This document shows positions 43,352 to 52,572 of a DNA stretch of 64,000 bases, piece after piece (position 1 is the first letter of the stretch; each line of letters begins with the position of its first letter). The position numbers were made by a program, and so were the translations under genes. Under the pieces are notes generated by a model. The model was not told where the DNA came from. It saw nothing but the letters and a program-made list of their open reading frames with translations, and did not search any database. Location of the stretch: positions 1 through 64,000 of the forward strand of contig JACERY010000007.1 of NCBI GenBank assembly GCA_013912105.1. The letters run 5' to 3'. Source of the stretch: Acidimicrobiales bacterium (GTDB lineage: Bacteria; Actinomycetota; Acidimicrobiia; Acidimicrobiales; UBA8592).

Positions 43352-44203
43352 TTATTGCTTCTCTGCAGCGGAAACAGTATTTGCCATTAATAATGCTCGA
43401 GTCATAGGCCCTACTCCGCCAATTCTTGGGGAAAGCCATCCTGCTACTTCATGTACTTCTTCTGCTACATCAGAAACTAGCTTCTTCCCCGAAAAACTTA
43501 CTCCTGCTGCGACAACGGCAGCTCCGGGTTTTACCATGTCGGCTTTAATCATTCCTGGCGACCCTGCTGCAGCAATGAGAATGTCAGCTTGTCGTGTATA
43601 GGGAGCGATGTTACCTGCTCCAGTATGAACGACCGTTACTGCTGCATTTGCGTTTGGTCGTTTAAGAGAAAGAAGGTTTGCTAAAGGTCTCCCTATAGTC
43701 AACCCCCTACCAACGACTACAACATGTTTTCCTTCAATTGGTACGTCATAACGCGCAAGAAGCATTTGAATCCCTGCAGGAGTACAAGCGAGTGGAGCAG
43801 AGACTCCTTGTACTAGTTTCCCTAGATTTACAGGGTGAAGCCCATCAGCATCCTTTTCTGGAAGGACTTTCATAAGTTGTTGTTCATAATCTAATTCACC
43901 TGGAAATGGGTACTGGACTATAAAGGCATGAATATTTGGGTCTTGGTTTAAGTCAAGAATTGCTTCAGATATTTCATTTGGGGATGCTGTCGCAGGGAGG
44001 TTAATTTCTTTTGAATGCATTCCTAACTCTTGGCAATCACGATGTTTCATAGCCACATAGTTTTTAGAAGGCCCATCTTCTCCAACTAGCAAGGTCCCTA
44101 AACCAGGTATAGTTTGTTGTTCCTGTAGTTTATTAATGCGTTCTTGAAGCTTAATTTTGAGTTCTGATGCGAGAATTTCCCCGTCAAGTTTAATAGCAGT
44201 CAT
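43352..44203 (-). CDS. folD: methylenetetrahydrofolate dehydrogenase/cyclohydrolase
   Basis: 283-residue bifunctional FolD that interconverts 5,10-methylene-, 5,10-methenyl- and 10-formyl-tetrahydrofolate. Catalytic Lys is in KNYVAMKHRDCQELGM; IVQYPFPGELD corresponds to the usual VQLPLP motif with Tyr and Phe substitutions; DADGLHPVNLGKL, PCTPAG-like LACTPAGIQMLL and the NADP site VVVGRGLTIGRPLANLL are present. 10-formyl-THF is the cofactor for the nearby purH and purN products. Confidence 0.95.
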   Translation of the reverse strand: MTAIKLDGEILASELKIKLQERINKLQEQQTIPGLGTLLVGEDGPSKNYVAMKHRDCQELGMHSKEINLPATASPNEISEAILDLNQDPNIHAFIVQYPFPGELDYEQQLMKVLPEKDADGLHPVNLGKLVQGVSAPLACTPAGIQMLLARYDVPIEGKHVVVVGRGLTIGRPLANLLSLKRPNANAAVTVVHTGAGNIAPYTRQADILIAAAGSPGMIKADMVKPGAAVVAAGVSFSGKKLVSDVAEEVHEVAGWLSPRIGGVGPMTRALLMANTVSAAEKQ

Positions 44204-44268
44204 AGTTTGATGATGGCATGCAACAGTTGGGAAATCTCATTATTCATTTACTTCAATGATTTTGTTTC

Positions 44269-44829
44269 TTAGTTGAATGAAGGAAACGTTGTCTTCGGTA
44301 TGTTTAGCAATCGGCCTTCAGCCAGTTCTTTCACTGCTGGGACTGGGTTGGGATCCGCAAATAATTCTTCATCGTTCGGTTGGAAACCCAATTTTTCTAT
44401 GGGAACAGTCCAATAGGAGGCTTCTAAAGCTATGCCATTGTTATCGTGGAAATATACGGACCTGATAATCTCGTGGTCAACAATTCTTGTAATATCACAT
44501 TGCGCTTTTTCTAGACGTTGAATAAGAGAAACAAGGTCTTGTTCATTTGGCAATGCAAATGAGAGATGGTCAAATTGTAAATCTGTTCTTGTCATCAGGC
44601 CAGCAGGTTTCTTAAATGTCTCCGCACGAGGGTCCTCAAAAAAAGCAATAGTATTACCTGGTCCAAGTTCAAAGAAGTAATGCCTCATCGGACCGGCGCA
44701 AAGTGTTGCTACTAATGGCATTCCTAGCACTCCACAGTAGAAGCGGACAGTTTCATCCATATCAGGTGTGATCATGGCAAGATGATGAATTCCTTGCCAT
44801 TTTGGTGAGGAAGATTCTTTTTCTATCAT
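44269..44829 (-). CDS. glyoxalase/VOC family protein
   Basis: 186-residue vicinal-oxygen-chelate fold protein. Strands with metal-ligand positions are GIHHLAMITPDMDETVRFYCGVLGMPL (His), LQFDHLSFALPNEQDL (His) and VYFHDNNGIALEASYW (Glu). It resembles dioxygenase-type VOC proteins, but there is no specific match that fixes a reaction. Its neighbours folD and purH are unrelated. An acidic tail ends the protein. Confidence 0.8.
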   Translation of the reverse strand: MIEKESSSPKWQGIHHLAMITPDMDETVRFYCGVLGMPLVATLCAGPMRHYFFELGPGNTIAFFEDPRAETFKKPAGLMTRTDLQFDHLSFALPNEQDLVSLIQRLEKAQCDITRIVDHEIIRSVYFHDNNGIALEASYWTVPIEKLGFQPNDEELFADPNPVPAVKELAEGRLLNIPKTTFPSFN

Positions 44830-44895
44830 CCTTATAGTTTAGCGAAGACTAATTCAGTGTGTCTTATCACTTAGTTAATGTAACTAATCCAGATT

Positions 44896-46407
44896 TTAAT
44901 GTTTGAAATGGCGCTCACCAGTAAACACCATTGCTAAACCTGCTTCGTTTGCAGCATCTATAACTTCTTGATCGCGTATAGAACCACCTGGTTGAATCAC
45001 TGCTGTGCATCCTGCATCAATTGCTGCATCTAACCCGTCCGTAAAGGGAAAGAACGCATCGCTCGCACATACACCACCTTTTGCTCGACCATTTGCTTTT
45101 TCGGCAGCAATAACTCCTGCATCCCTTCTATTTTGTTGACCTGCTCCTATTCCAAGTGCCTGCTTATCTTTGGCTAGAACTATGCAATTAGAACTGACTT
45201 TTGCTGCAACCCTCCAGGCAAAATCTAAGTCAATCCATTCACTTTCCGTTGGTTCTCTATCAGTGGCTATAGTCCATTGACTATGGTCTAGCTGTAAACG
45301 ATCACAGGTCTGAACCAGTAGGCCCCCATCTAATGATCTCATATCTAGTAAAGGAAAACCTGGGGGATGTGCTTCAATGATTCTAATATTTTTCTTTTCT
45401 GTAAGTTTTGAAATTGCTTCTTGAGTGAAACTTGGAGCGACAACGACTTCTGTAAATACCTTTGCTAATTCGTCTGCCATTGACCCTGAAACTTCTTTGT
45501 TCACAGCGACTATCCCTCCGAATGCCGAAACTGGATCGCATGCATTTGCTCTAATATACGCTTCAGTAATGTCATGGTGGGAAGATACACCGCACGGGTT
45601 CGCATGTTTAATGACTGCTACCGTTGGTTCTTCTCCCATTGAATGCACAAGTCTCCATGCAGCTTCAGTATCAAATAAATTTAGATAACTCATTTCCTTT
45701 CCATGGAGTTTTATTGCAGCGTCCCACCAACCACCTCCATTTACAAATTTATATCTAGCGCCGACTTGATGAGGATTTTCGCCATATCTAAGATCATGAA
45801 CTCTCTCCAAAGCTAAGTGAATTGAATCTGGTAATGGGTCTTCAGCATCGCTGCTTTGATCTGTATCGTCTATCCAACTAACGATCGCTGCATCATAAGC
45901 TGCTGTGTGTGCGAAAGCTTTACGAGCAAGCATTTTTCGTGTTCCAGCTGAGAGGTTTCCGGCGTTCTGCAATTCGACAAGAACAACGTCATAGTCCTTA
46001 GGTTCTACAACCACACCTACATAGTCATAATTCTTAGCAGCTGCCCTAACCATTGTCGGACCGCCAATATCAATATTCTCTATTCCGGGTTCTGCCTGAA
46101 ATGGGTAAAGATTACAAACGACAAGGTCTATTGTCTCAATCTGATTGTCTATCAGGTCTTGCTGATGTTCAGCATTCTCTCTATCTGCAAGAATCCCACC
46201 ATGGATTTTGGGATGGAGAGTAACGACTCGGTGTCCAAGCATTATGGGAGATCCTGTGTAGTCTGCAACATCAGTGACAGGGATTCCAGCTTCTGCTATT
46301 TGTTTTGCTGTTCCCCCGCTAGAGATAAGTTCCCAACCTAATTCATGAAGGCCAGAGGCAAATTCTTCTATTCCTATTTTGTCAAAGACGGAGAGTAGAG
46401 CTTTCAT
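44896..46407 (-). CDS. purH: bifunctional AICAR transformylase/IMP cyclohydrolase
   Basis: 503-residue last enzyme of IMP synthesis. N-terminal cyclohydrolase: ALLSVFDKIGIEEFASGL, ISSGGTAKQIAEAG, GHRVVTLHPKIHGGIL. C-terminal transformylase: LRYGENPHQVGA, VIKHANPCGVS, GGIVAVNKEVS, GIGAGQQNRRDAGVIA and SDAFFPFTDGLDAAIDAG. The N-terminus is a few residues shorter than usual. It overlaps purN by four bases. Confidence 0.97.
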   Translation of the reverse strand: MKALLSVFDKIGIEEFASGLHELGWELISSGGTAKQIAEAGIPVTDVADYTGSPIMLGHRVVTLHPKIHGGILADRENAEHQQDLIDNQIETIDLVVCNLYPFQAEPGIENIDIGGPTMVRAAAKNYDYVGVVVEPKDYDVVLVELQNAGNLSAGTRKMLARKAFAHTAAYDAAIVSWIDDTDQSSDAEDPLPDSIHLALERVHDLRYGENPHQVGARYKFVNGGGWWDAAIKLHGKEMSYLNLFDTEAAWRLVHSMGEEPTVAVIKHANPCGVSSHHDITEAYIRANACDPVSAFGGIVAVNKEVSGSMADELAKVFTEVVVAPSFTQEAISKLTEKKNIRIIEAHPPGFPLLDMRSLDGGLLVQTCDRLQLDHSQWTIATDREPTESEWIDLDFAWRVAAKVSSNCIVLAKDKQALGIGAGQQNRRDAGVIAAEKANGRAKGGVCASDAFFPFTDGLDAAIDAGCTAVIQPGGSIRDQEVIDAANEAGLAMVFTGERHFKH

Positions 46408-46979
46408 TGTTCTCTTTCTATTAGCTGATTATTCTTAATAATTTCCTGGATCGTTTCTACATACAGGCGACGTTCTATAGTCTTTATTCTTTCATGGAGT
46501 GTTTCCTCTGTGTCGCCATTAAAAATAGGAACTGCTTCTTGGGCAAGGATTGGCCCTGCATCAACTTCTTTCGTAGCTACATGTACTGTACAGCCTGTAA
46601 TTTTTACACCATGTTGTAGGGCATCTGAAACAGCATGCCATCCGGGAAAACTTGGTAATAAAGATGGGTGAGTGTTGAGAACTCGACCTTCAAAAACGTT
46701 ATAAATAGGTTGACCTAAAATTGTTCCGAATCCTGCCATCACCACAAGATTGATATCGTTAAAGAGGAGTGAATCTCGAACTTCACACGTATACGAATCC
46801 CTATCAAAGTCCTTTCCGTAATTTGTGCGTTCAATTCTTTTATGGAAGATCTCATTATTTATCGCAATGCTTTCTGCATTGCATTCACGATCGGTAACAA
46901 CAAGTTCAATAGGAATTCCAGCTTCAATCATTGCATGAAGAATGGTTCCACTTCCAGATGCTAGAACAGCTACGCGCAC
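46404..46979 (-). CDS. purN: phosphoribosylglycinamide formyltransferase
   Basis: 191-residue GAR transformylase using 10-formyl-THF. VAVLASGSGTILHAMIEA is the phosphate-binding start (usual GSGTNLQA, here TILHA); the catalytic region is VLNTHPSLLPSFPGWHAVSDALQHG with Asn-His motif, and GCTVHVATKEVDAGPILAQEAVP follows. The expected Asn-His-Asp triad is met in LNTHPS and EVDAGP. Overlaps purH. Confidence 0.95.
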   Translation of the reverse strand: MRVAVLASGSGTILHAMIEAGIPIELVVTDRECNAESIAINNEIFHKRIERTNYGKDFDRDSYTCEVRDSLLFNDINLVVMAGFGTILGQPIYNVFEGRVLNTHPSLLPSFPGWHAVSDALQHGVKITGCTVHVATKEVDAGPILAQEAVPIFNGDTEETLHERIKTIERRLYVETIQEIIKNNQLIEREQ

Positions 46980-47046
46980 GCGCTGAACCTACCATTAATT
47001 TGGTAATTCTCGGTTCACCTTTCAAGATTTAGTTAAGTCTATGAAA

Positions 47047-47931
47047 TTATAATGAAGCTACAATTTGAGCCATAAGCTCTCCGGCTTCTGTAGGGTTATT
47101 TCCAACTCGGACACCAGCTGCTTCAAGGGCTTCCATTTTCGCTTGGGCGGTTCCTTTCCCTCCCGAGACGATCGCTCCAGCATGTCCCATTTTCTTTCCT
47201 GGAGGCGCAGTCACTCCAGCAATGTAACTTGATACAGGTTTTGTGACATGATCTTTGATGTATTCTGCAGCTTCTTCTTCTGCGGACCCACCGATTTCCC
47301 CAATCATCATGATTGCTTCAGTTTCAGAATCTTGTTCAAAAGCTGCAAGGCAATCAATGAAACTGGTTCCAGGTACAGGATCGCCTCCTATACCTACGCA
47401 CGTGGTGACACCAATATTTTTTTGCTTGAGTTCATATAGTGCCTGATATGTCAGCGTTCCAGATCTGCTGACTATCCCAACGGGTCCTCCGGCTTTGGCG
47501 ATATGACCTGCTGTTATACCGATATTGCATTTCCCTGGACTAATGATCCCTGGACAATTAGGACCAAGTAGCTGCACATCTGGATAGTCCCTTTTAAGTT
47601 GATTATAAAAGTGTGCTTCATCGTGTGCTGGCACACCTTCGGTAACAGCGACAATAAAAGTTACTCCTCCTTCTGCTGCTTCCATAACAGCTGAACGAAC
47701 TCCAGCTGCAGGAATGAAAATACAACTTGCTGTCGCCCCAGTCTGTTGAACAGCTTCAGCAACATTGGCGTAAATCGGGACGCCATCTACGTCAGATCCA
47801 GCCTTTTTAGGGTGAGTTCCTGCAACAACTTGCGTACCATATTCACGATTAAGGCGTCCATAATAACTTCCTTGAGACCCCGTTAAGCCTTGATATATTA
47901 CTTTGGTTGTTTCATCTACGAAAATGCTCAT
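47047..47931 (-). CDS. sucD: succinyl-CoA synthetase alpha subunit
   Basis: 294-residue subunit that holds the phosphorylated histidine (in [17 protein letters not shown]). CoA site [31 protein letters not shown] and [19 protein letters not shown] are standard. The ATG at 47931 is chosen ([15 protein letters not shown]) with GGAG just before it. It follows sucC by seven bases. The complex converts succinyl-CoA to succinate with ATP/GTP formation. Confidence 0.97.
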   Translation of the reverse strand: MSIFVDETTKVIYQGLTGSQGSYYGRLNREYGTQVVAGTHPKKAGSDVDGVPIYANVAEAVQQTGATASCIFIPAAGVRSAVMEAAEGGVTFIVAVTEGVPAHDEAHFYNQLKRDYPDVQLLGPNCPGIISPGKCNIGITAGHIAKAGGPVGIVSRSGTLTYQALYELKQKNIGVTTCVGIGGDPVPGTSFIDCLAAFEQDSETEAIMMIGEIGGSAEEEAAEYIKDHVTKPVSSYIAGVTAPPGKKMGHAGAIVSGGKGTAQAKMEALEAAGVRVGNNPTEAGELMAQIVASL

Positions 47932-47938
47932 GTTTCTC

Positions 47939-49078
47939 CTATCGAGCCAATTCAACTGCAGTTTTAGCAGCATCAAGCATAGTTGCTTCCATCAATAACG
48001 AATCTGAAAGATTTGGCTCAAGAATGGCTCTTCCTTCGTCAGCATTAGTTCCATCGAGCCGGATAACTATAGGAGATTCAATATCGACACGTTGCATAGC
48101 TTCCAGAATTCCGTTTGCGACTTCCTCTCCTCTTGTAATACCCCCGAAAATATTTATAAAAATAGCCTTTACGTTTGGATCATTGTTAATAACTTCAAGT
48201 GCTCCAGCCATTACATCCGCGTTGGCTCCTCCTCCTATATCTAGAAAGTTTGCAGGCTTACCTCCGACTTGGTTGATCACATCGACTGTGCTCATTGCTA
48301 ATCCTGCGCCATTTGCGATGACGCCCACACTTCCTTCTAGACCTACATACTGAAGGCCTTTTGCATGTGCCGCTGTTTCTCTTTCATCTCTTGTCTGAGT
48401 CTCGTCGTATTGGGCATATTCTGTGTGGCGAAAAACTGAATTACCATCAAGAGTAACTTTTGCATCTAGAACGTGAACTTTCCCTTCAGGTGTCAGAATA
48501 AGTGGATTAATTTCCACTAGATCAGCATCACCTGTTGTATACGCTTCGTAGAGTTTCATTAGAATATCTACTGCACCATCAAATGCCTGATCAGGTAAAG
48601 CAGCTGCAGATACCCATTCCTTGCATTCATCTTCGCTTAATCCGTCTACTGGATCTACCCAGATTTTTGCAATAGCTTCTGGGTTCTCCTCAGCAACTGT
48701 TTCGATTTCAACGCCGCCTTCTTTAGACAACATACCAAGGTGTTTTTTTGCCGAACGATCTAGAGTGAAGCTTGCATAGTATTCCTCAGCTATATCAGAA
48801 GCTTTCTCTATCCAAACTCTCCCAACAACATGGCCTTTAATGTCTAGGCCAAGAATATTTGAGGCATGTTCTTGAACATCTTCAATCGTTGCTGCAAATT
48901 TCACCCCACCGGCCTTTCCTCTTCCACCGGTATGAACTTGAGCTTTCACCATTACTGGTGTGCCAAGTTGTTCCGCTGCGGAAACAGCTTCTTCAACAGT
49001 AAATGCAATTTGCCCTGGTGAGATTGGCATGCCGTATTCAGAAAAGAATTGTTTGCCTTGATATTCGAACAAGTCCAT
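47939..49078 (-). CDS. sucC: succinyl-CoA synthetase beta subunit
   Basis: 379-residue ATP-grasp subunit. MDLFEYQGKQFFSEYGMPISPG, VKAQVHTGGRGKAGGVKFA, EINPLILTPEGKVHVLDAKVTLDGNS and FLDIGGGANADVMAGALEVI with IFGGITRGEEVANGI are all characteristic. First gene of sucCD; upstream is a 147-base divergent region with the small membrane protein gene on the other strand. Confidence 0.97.
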   Translation of the reverse strand: MDLFEYQGKQFFSEYGMPISPGQIAFTVEEAVSAAEQLGTPVMVKAQVHTGGRGKAGGVKFAATIEDVQEHASNILGLDIKGHVVGRVWIEKASDIAEEYYASFTLDRSAKKHLGMLSKEGGVEIETVAEENPEAIAKIWVDPVDGLSEDECKEWVSAAALPDQAFDGAVDILMKLYEAYTTGDADLVEINPLILTPEGKVHVLDAKVTLDGNSVFRHTEYAQYDETQTRDERETAAHAKGLQYVGLEGSVGVIANGAGLAMSTVDVINQVGGKPANFLDIGGGANADVMAGALEVINNDPNVKAIFINIFGGITRGEEVANGILEAMQRVDIESPIVIRLDGTNADEGRAILEPNLSDSLLMEATMLDAAKTAVELAR

Positions 49079-49225
49079 AAGAGCCTCTTTGGTATGTGAT
49101 TTTATGATTTCTAGCGCGTATACGCCCCGAGGGGATACTAGTGAATTGTTGGGCGCTTATGCTCATCATCGAATTGTTTAGTGGAAAAAAACCAAAAGCG
49201 ACTAATTGCTTAATACGCTGTTTTC

Positions 49226-49711
49226 ATGCCTTTCTTGCAAAGTCGTCAGGTTAATTTCCCTCGAATTGTGTCGTTTATCATATTTAGCCTGATTTTTGGA
49301 GTTGCATTACTATTTGCGATTGTGAAACTTTCTGGTAGCGGTGAAATTCAATTCAAACTTGGTGATGATGTTTTTGAAGTAGGTGATGCACAACTTTTTG
49401 CAGACCGAATTGAGAGTGATAGAAGCCCAATACCCTTTTCATCTTTAAGCGGAGCTCGACCTATATATGTTCAACATACTGGTGGTGATCCTGCTAAAAA
49501 TTGGTTTGCTATTGATGCACGGTCACCATCTGACCCGGTAAATTGTGCTTTAAATTGGGATATTGAAAGACAAGTCTTTGTTGACGGCTGCGATGAATCC
49601 TCGTTGTACCCTGTTGACGGGAATGGTTTAACTAGATTTAGAGTCGCAATCACTGAATTTGGAATTCTAGTAATTGACCTAAATCAAATATATGCCCCCA
49701 CCAGCGATTAG
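49226..49711 (+). CDS. small membrane-anchored hypothetical protein with a CxLxWD...C domain
   Basis: 161 residues: a single N-terminal membrane segment (IVSFIIFSLIFGVALLFAIV) followed by an external beta-rich domain. The segment NCALNWDIERQVFVDGCDESS with YPVDGNGL recalls the core layout of Rieske domains (a Cys, strand, Cys, then a Tyr/Pro/Gly loop) but it has no His pairs, so it cannot hold a Rieske cluster; the two Cys may form a disulfide. I do not know a function. It ends with a four-base convergent overlap with the helicase gene. Confidence 0.75.
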   Translation: MPFLQSRQVNFPRIVSFIIFSLIFGVALLFAIVKLSGSGEIQFKLGDDVFEVGDAQLFADRIESDRSPIPFSSLSGARPIYVQHTGGDPAKNWFAIDARSPSDPVNCALNWDIERQVFVDGCDESSLYPVDGNGLTRFRVAITEFGILVIDLNQIYAPTSD

Positions 49712-52080
49712 ATTTTTGTTACTGGAGCCCAAGAAAGATCTAGAGTTTTTTGTCCTTCGTCAGCAAAATTTATTGTTGCTATAGCCTCGTATTCGTTAAC
49801 TTCTAACTTGACTATGACACCATCACCAAACATGTCGTGGTTTACGTTATCGCCTACTTTGAGACCTATTTGATCAGCATTACTTTTATCTGAATCTTTA
49901 CCTAAATTACTATCCGACCACGCTTGTACTCCACCTAATCGAGAACCAAAGTTTGATCTTTGGTTCACTCGACTACTCATTTCACTTTCAAATTTTCTGC
50001 TCTTCCTATGAGTTATGAGGTGCTCAGGTATATATCCAATAAATCTGCTTGGTATGTTGTAAGTAGTTTGTCCATGAAGTGTTCTTTTATGTGCGTGGGT
50101 AAAGTAAAGATTCTTTTCTGCACGCGTAATCCCGACATAAGCTAAGCGATGTTCTTCATCGAGTCCTCCATCTTCAAAGATCGCTCTGGGGAAGGGGAAA
50201 AGCTCATCTTCCATACCCATGATGAAAACAGAAGGATACTCAAGTCCCTTTGAAGAATGAAGAGTCATTAACGATACTGAACCACCTTCATGATCTTCTG
50301 ATGAATCCGTTAGGCTTGAATTATTCAGAAATAACGTAACTGCTTTCATGTGATTAGGCTCTACATCAGAAAGTTCTTCATGCACGTTTAGGTCTTGTTT
50401 ATACTGGTCGTCATCTGCGGCTCCTAGAAGTTCACTGAGATTCTCTATCCGAGTTGCATTTGTAATCGGGTCTCCGCTTTTTTCAAGTGATTCTAAGTAC
50501 TCTGTCTCAATCAAAAGATGGCTTAGCGCTCTTTGAGGACATATATAACCATGCTCGTTGAGAATACTGAGTGATTTTGATGTTGTTTCTGAAGATTGAA
50601 GAAGACTTAGATCGTGTTCTACCATCTCAAAAATTGAAAGGTAAGCCTTAAGAAACTTTTTTACTCCTTTGAGTGCTCCGGCACTGAGTTGTTTCTCTTT
50701 TCCACCAATTTCTACCTTTATATTTTCATTACTTTGAGATTGAAGAAGAACTTCATACAAATTATTGAAACCCTTTTCCTCTTTATATTTTTTTAGAATT
50801 TCCCTTGCACCTTTACCAATCCCACGGGTTGGCTCATTAAGAATTCGTTCTAGAGAAAGATCGTCCTGTGGATTATTGAGAACGTTAAGGTAAGCAAGGG
50901 CGTCTTTTATTTCTTTTCGTTCATAGAATCGTAATCCGCCGATTACCTTGTAATGAATTTTATTTCTCGTTAACACTTCCTCTAAAGCTCGACTTTGAGC
51001 ATTGGTTCGATAAAAAACTGCTATGTCATCTAACGCATACTTTTGAAGATCTTGGATTTTCCGAATTTCACGCCCGACTTCCTCTGCCTCATCCTTTTCG
51101 TCAAATACTTGTATCGAAGAAATCTGGTCACCCATTTCTCCATCTGTCCAGAGGTTCTTTGCATAAGGTCTATGATTCTGTTCGATTACACTATTTGCTG
51201 CATCAAGAATAATTTGTGTGCTTCTGTAGTTCTGTTCAAGAGGTATAACAGTGACATCGGGAAAATTGTTCTCGAATTGAAGAATATTTTTAATATCCGC
51301 AGCGCGGAATGCATATATTGATTGATCCGGGTCTCCTACAACACAAATATTTCTGTGTTCTTTTGCCAGTTGAATAATGAGCTTGTTTTGTACAGGGTTT
51401 GTGTCTTGATACTCATCTACGAGAACATGTTGAAATTTATTTTGATATTCAATAAGAGTTTCTTCACTTATTTCAAATAATTTAACAATATTGCAAAGTA
51501 AGTCATCAAAGTCCATGCCATTATTTGATCTTTTAAGCTGTTCATACCTTCGGTAAGCGTCTTCAAATTGAGGCGGCACCAGGCTATTACTATCTCGAAG
51601 TTCTTCAGCAAATACTAGGGGATCCTTATCTTCATTTTTTGCTCTAGAAATTAGCGATTGGTACATGCCTGCGTTTCGCCCGTCAAGCCCAAGTGATAAC
51701 AATGTTTCTTTAGTTAAAGTCTTTGAGTCTGCTTGATCGTAAATATTATAATTGCTGTCATAACCGAGCAACCCAGCTTTAGTTCGGAGAATACGTGCAC
51801 AAGCTGAATGAAAAGTTGAAACCCACATCGTTTGAGCTCTAGGTCCTACAAGAGCCCCAACTCTTTCCTTCATTTCTTGAGCAGCTTTTTTCGTAAATGT
51901 TATTGCCAATATCTGGTAGGGAGATATTCCAAGCTCAGCAATTAAATATGATATGCGATGTGTAAGAACGCGTGTTTTTCCAGAACCGGCACCCGCTAAA
52001 ACAAGAAGTGGTCCTGTTTGGTGTGTTACCGCATCCAATTGTGATTGGTTAAGACCGCTAGTTAAATTATGTGAAGGCAC
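49708..52080 (-). CDS. pcrA: UvrD/PcrA-type ATP-dependent DNA helicase
   Basis: 790-residue superfamily 1A helicase. Motif Ia/I: LLVLAGAGSGKTRVLTHR; II: VLVDEYQDTNPVQ; III: CVVGDPDQSIYAFRAADI; IV: LEQNYRST; V: VSLMTLHSSKGLEYPSVFI; VI: RLAYVGITRAEKNLYF. A C-terminal tail with a Tudor-like segment (KVGDNVNHDMFGDGVIVKLEV) is that of PcrA, which binds RNA polymerase. It functions in excision repair and removing obstacles from DNA. The name pcrA vs uvrD is interchangeable here. Confidence 0.95.
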   Translation of the reverse strand: MPSHNLTSGLNQSQLDAVTHQTGPLLVLAGAGSGKTRVLTHRISYLIAELGISPYQILAITFTKKAAQEMKERVGALVGPRAQTMWVSTFHSACARILRTKAGLLGYDSNYNIYDQADSKTLTKETLLSLGLDGRNAGMYQSLISRAKNEDKDPLVFAEELRDSNSLVPPQFEDAYRRYEQLKRSNNGMDFDDLLCNIVKLFEISEETLIEYQNKFQHVLVDEYQDTNPVQNKLIIQLAKEHRNICVVGDPDQSIYAFRAADIKNILQFENNFPDVTVIPLEQNYRSTQIILDAANSVIEQNHRPYAKNLWTDGEMGDQISSIQVFDEKDEAEEVGREIRKIQDLQKYALDDIAVFYRTNAQSRALEEVLTRNKIHYKVIGGLRFYERKEIKDALAYLNVLNNPQDDLSLERILNEPTRGIGKGAREILKKYKEEKGFNNLYEVLLQSQSNENIKVEIGGKEKQLSAGALKGVKKFLKAYLSIFEMVEHDLSLLQSSETTSKSLSILNEHGYICPQRALSHLLIETEYLESLEKSGDPITNATRIENLSELLGAADDDQYKQDLNVHEELSDVEPNHMKAVTLFLNNSSLTDSSEDHEGGSVSLMTLHSSKGLEYPSVFIMGMEDELFPFPRAIFEDGGLDEEHRLAYVGITRAEKNLYFTHAHKRTLHGQTTYNIPSRFIGYIPEHLITHRKSRKFESEMSSRVNQRSNFGSRLGGVQAWSDSNLGKDSDKSNADQIGLKVGDNVNHDMFGDGVIVKLEVNEYEAIATINFADEGQKTLDLSWAPVTKI

Positions 52081-52179
52081 TCCGATAGATTACATGGAAG
52101 GTGGTCTAATTGAGGCGCTTTACTATTTTCCGGCTATCTTTCTATTGCGAATAAAAAAGAAAATAAGTTGGAGACTAAA

Positions 52180-52569
52180 ATGGTTCAAAGCAAAAATAAA
52201 GAATTAGATGTTGCTCTTGAATTATTTAATGCTGAGCTAGAAAAGCAAAAGCTTAAAGAGAAAGAGCTTGCCGTCGTTAAGAAAGCGGAAAAGAAAAAAT
52301 CAGATGCTGTTAAAGCTTTACAACAAGCAGAAAAAAACCCGAATATTTCTCAAGAAGAAAAAGATGCTGTTAAATCAGCTTGGTTGAAAGCTGATGATGA
52401 CCTGAAAAGGATTTTAGCTGGAGAAGAACCACAAGCCGAAGAAGAAACCAAAGCAGAAGAACCAGCCAGCGAAGACACTGAAGAACCACAAGCCGAAGAA
52501 GAAACCAAAGCAGAAGAACCAGCCAGCGAAGACACTGAAGAACCACAAGCCGAAGAAGAGGCTAGTTAG
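52180..52569 (+). CDS. Lys/Glu-rich helical protein with tandem 19-residue repeats
   Basis: 129-residue very charged protein, start ATG at 52180 with GGAG seven bases before. Residues 1-80 are a Lys/Glu/Ala helix (likely coiled coil); the tail is two perfect copies and a partial third of a 19-residue unit EEPQAEEETKAEEPASEDT. No hydrophobic or catalytic features; I do not recognise it. The repeats are identical at base level (see the repeat entry). It could be a nucleic-acid-associated or structural protein. The GC-rich Glu/Ala tail contrasts with AT-rich neighbours. Confidence 0.7.
   Translation: MVQSKNKELDVALELFNAELEKQKLKEKELAVVKKAEKKKSDAVKALQQAEKNPNISQEEKDAVKSAWLKADDDLKRILAGEEPQAEEETKAEEPASEDTEEPQAEEETKAEEPASEDTEEPQAEEEAS
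52423..52559. repeat. exact 57-base tandem repeat, 2.4 copies
   Basis: Copy 1 is 52423-52479, copy 2 is 52480-52536, and a partial copy runs 52537-52559. The two full copies are identical base for base, unit starting GAAGAACCACAAGCCGAAGA. A multiple of three keeps the frame, so copy number may vary by slippage or recombination without breaking the gene. Confidence 0.9.
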
Positions 52570-52572
52570 GGT

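Noticed and set aside
47907-48353. Plus-strand ORF of 148 codons opposite sucC.
   Set aside because: It is antisense to sucC with low-complexity Ser/Ala/Pro composition.
52350-52535. Minus-strand ORF of 61 codons with Ser/Ala repeats.
   Set aside because: It is the complement of the tandem repeats in the plus-strand Glu/Lys-rich gene, a shadow frame.
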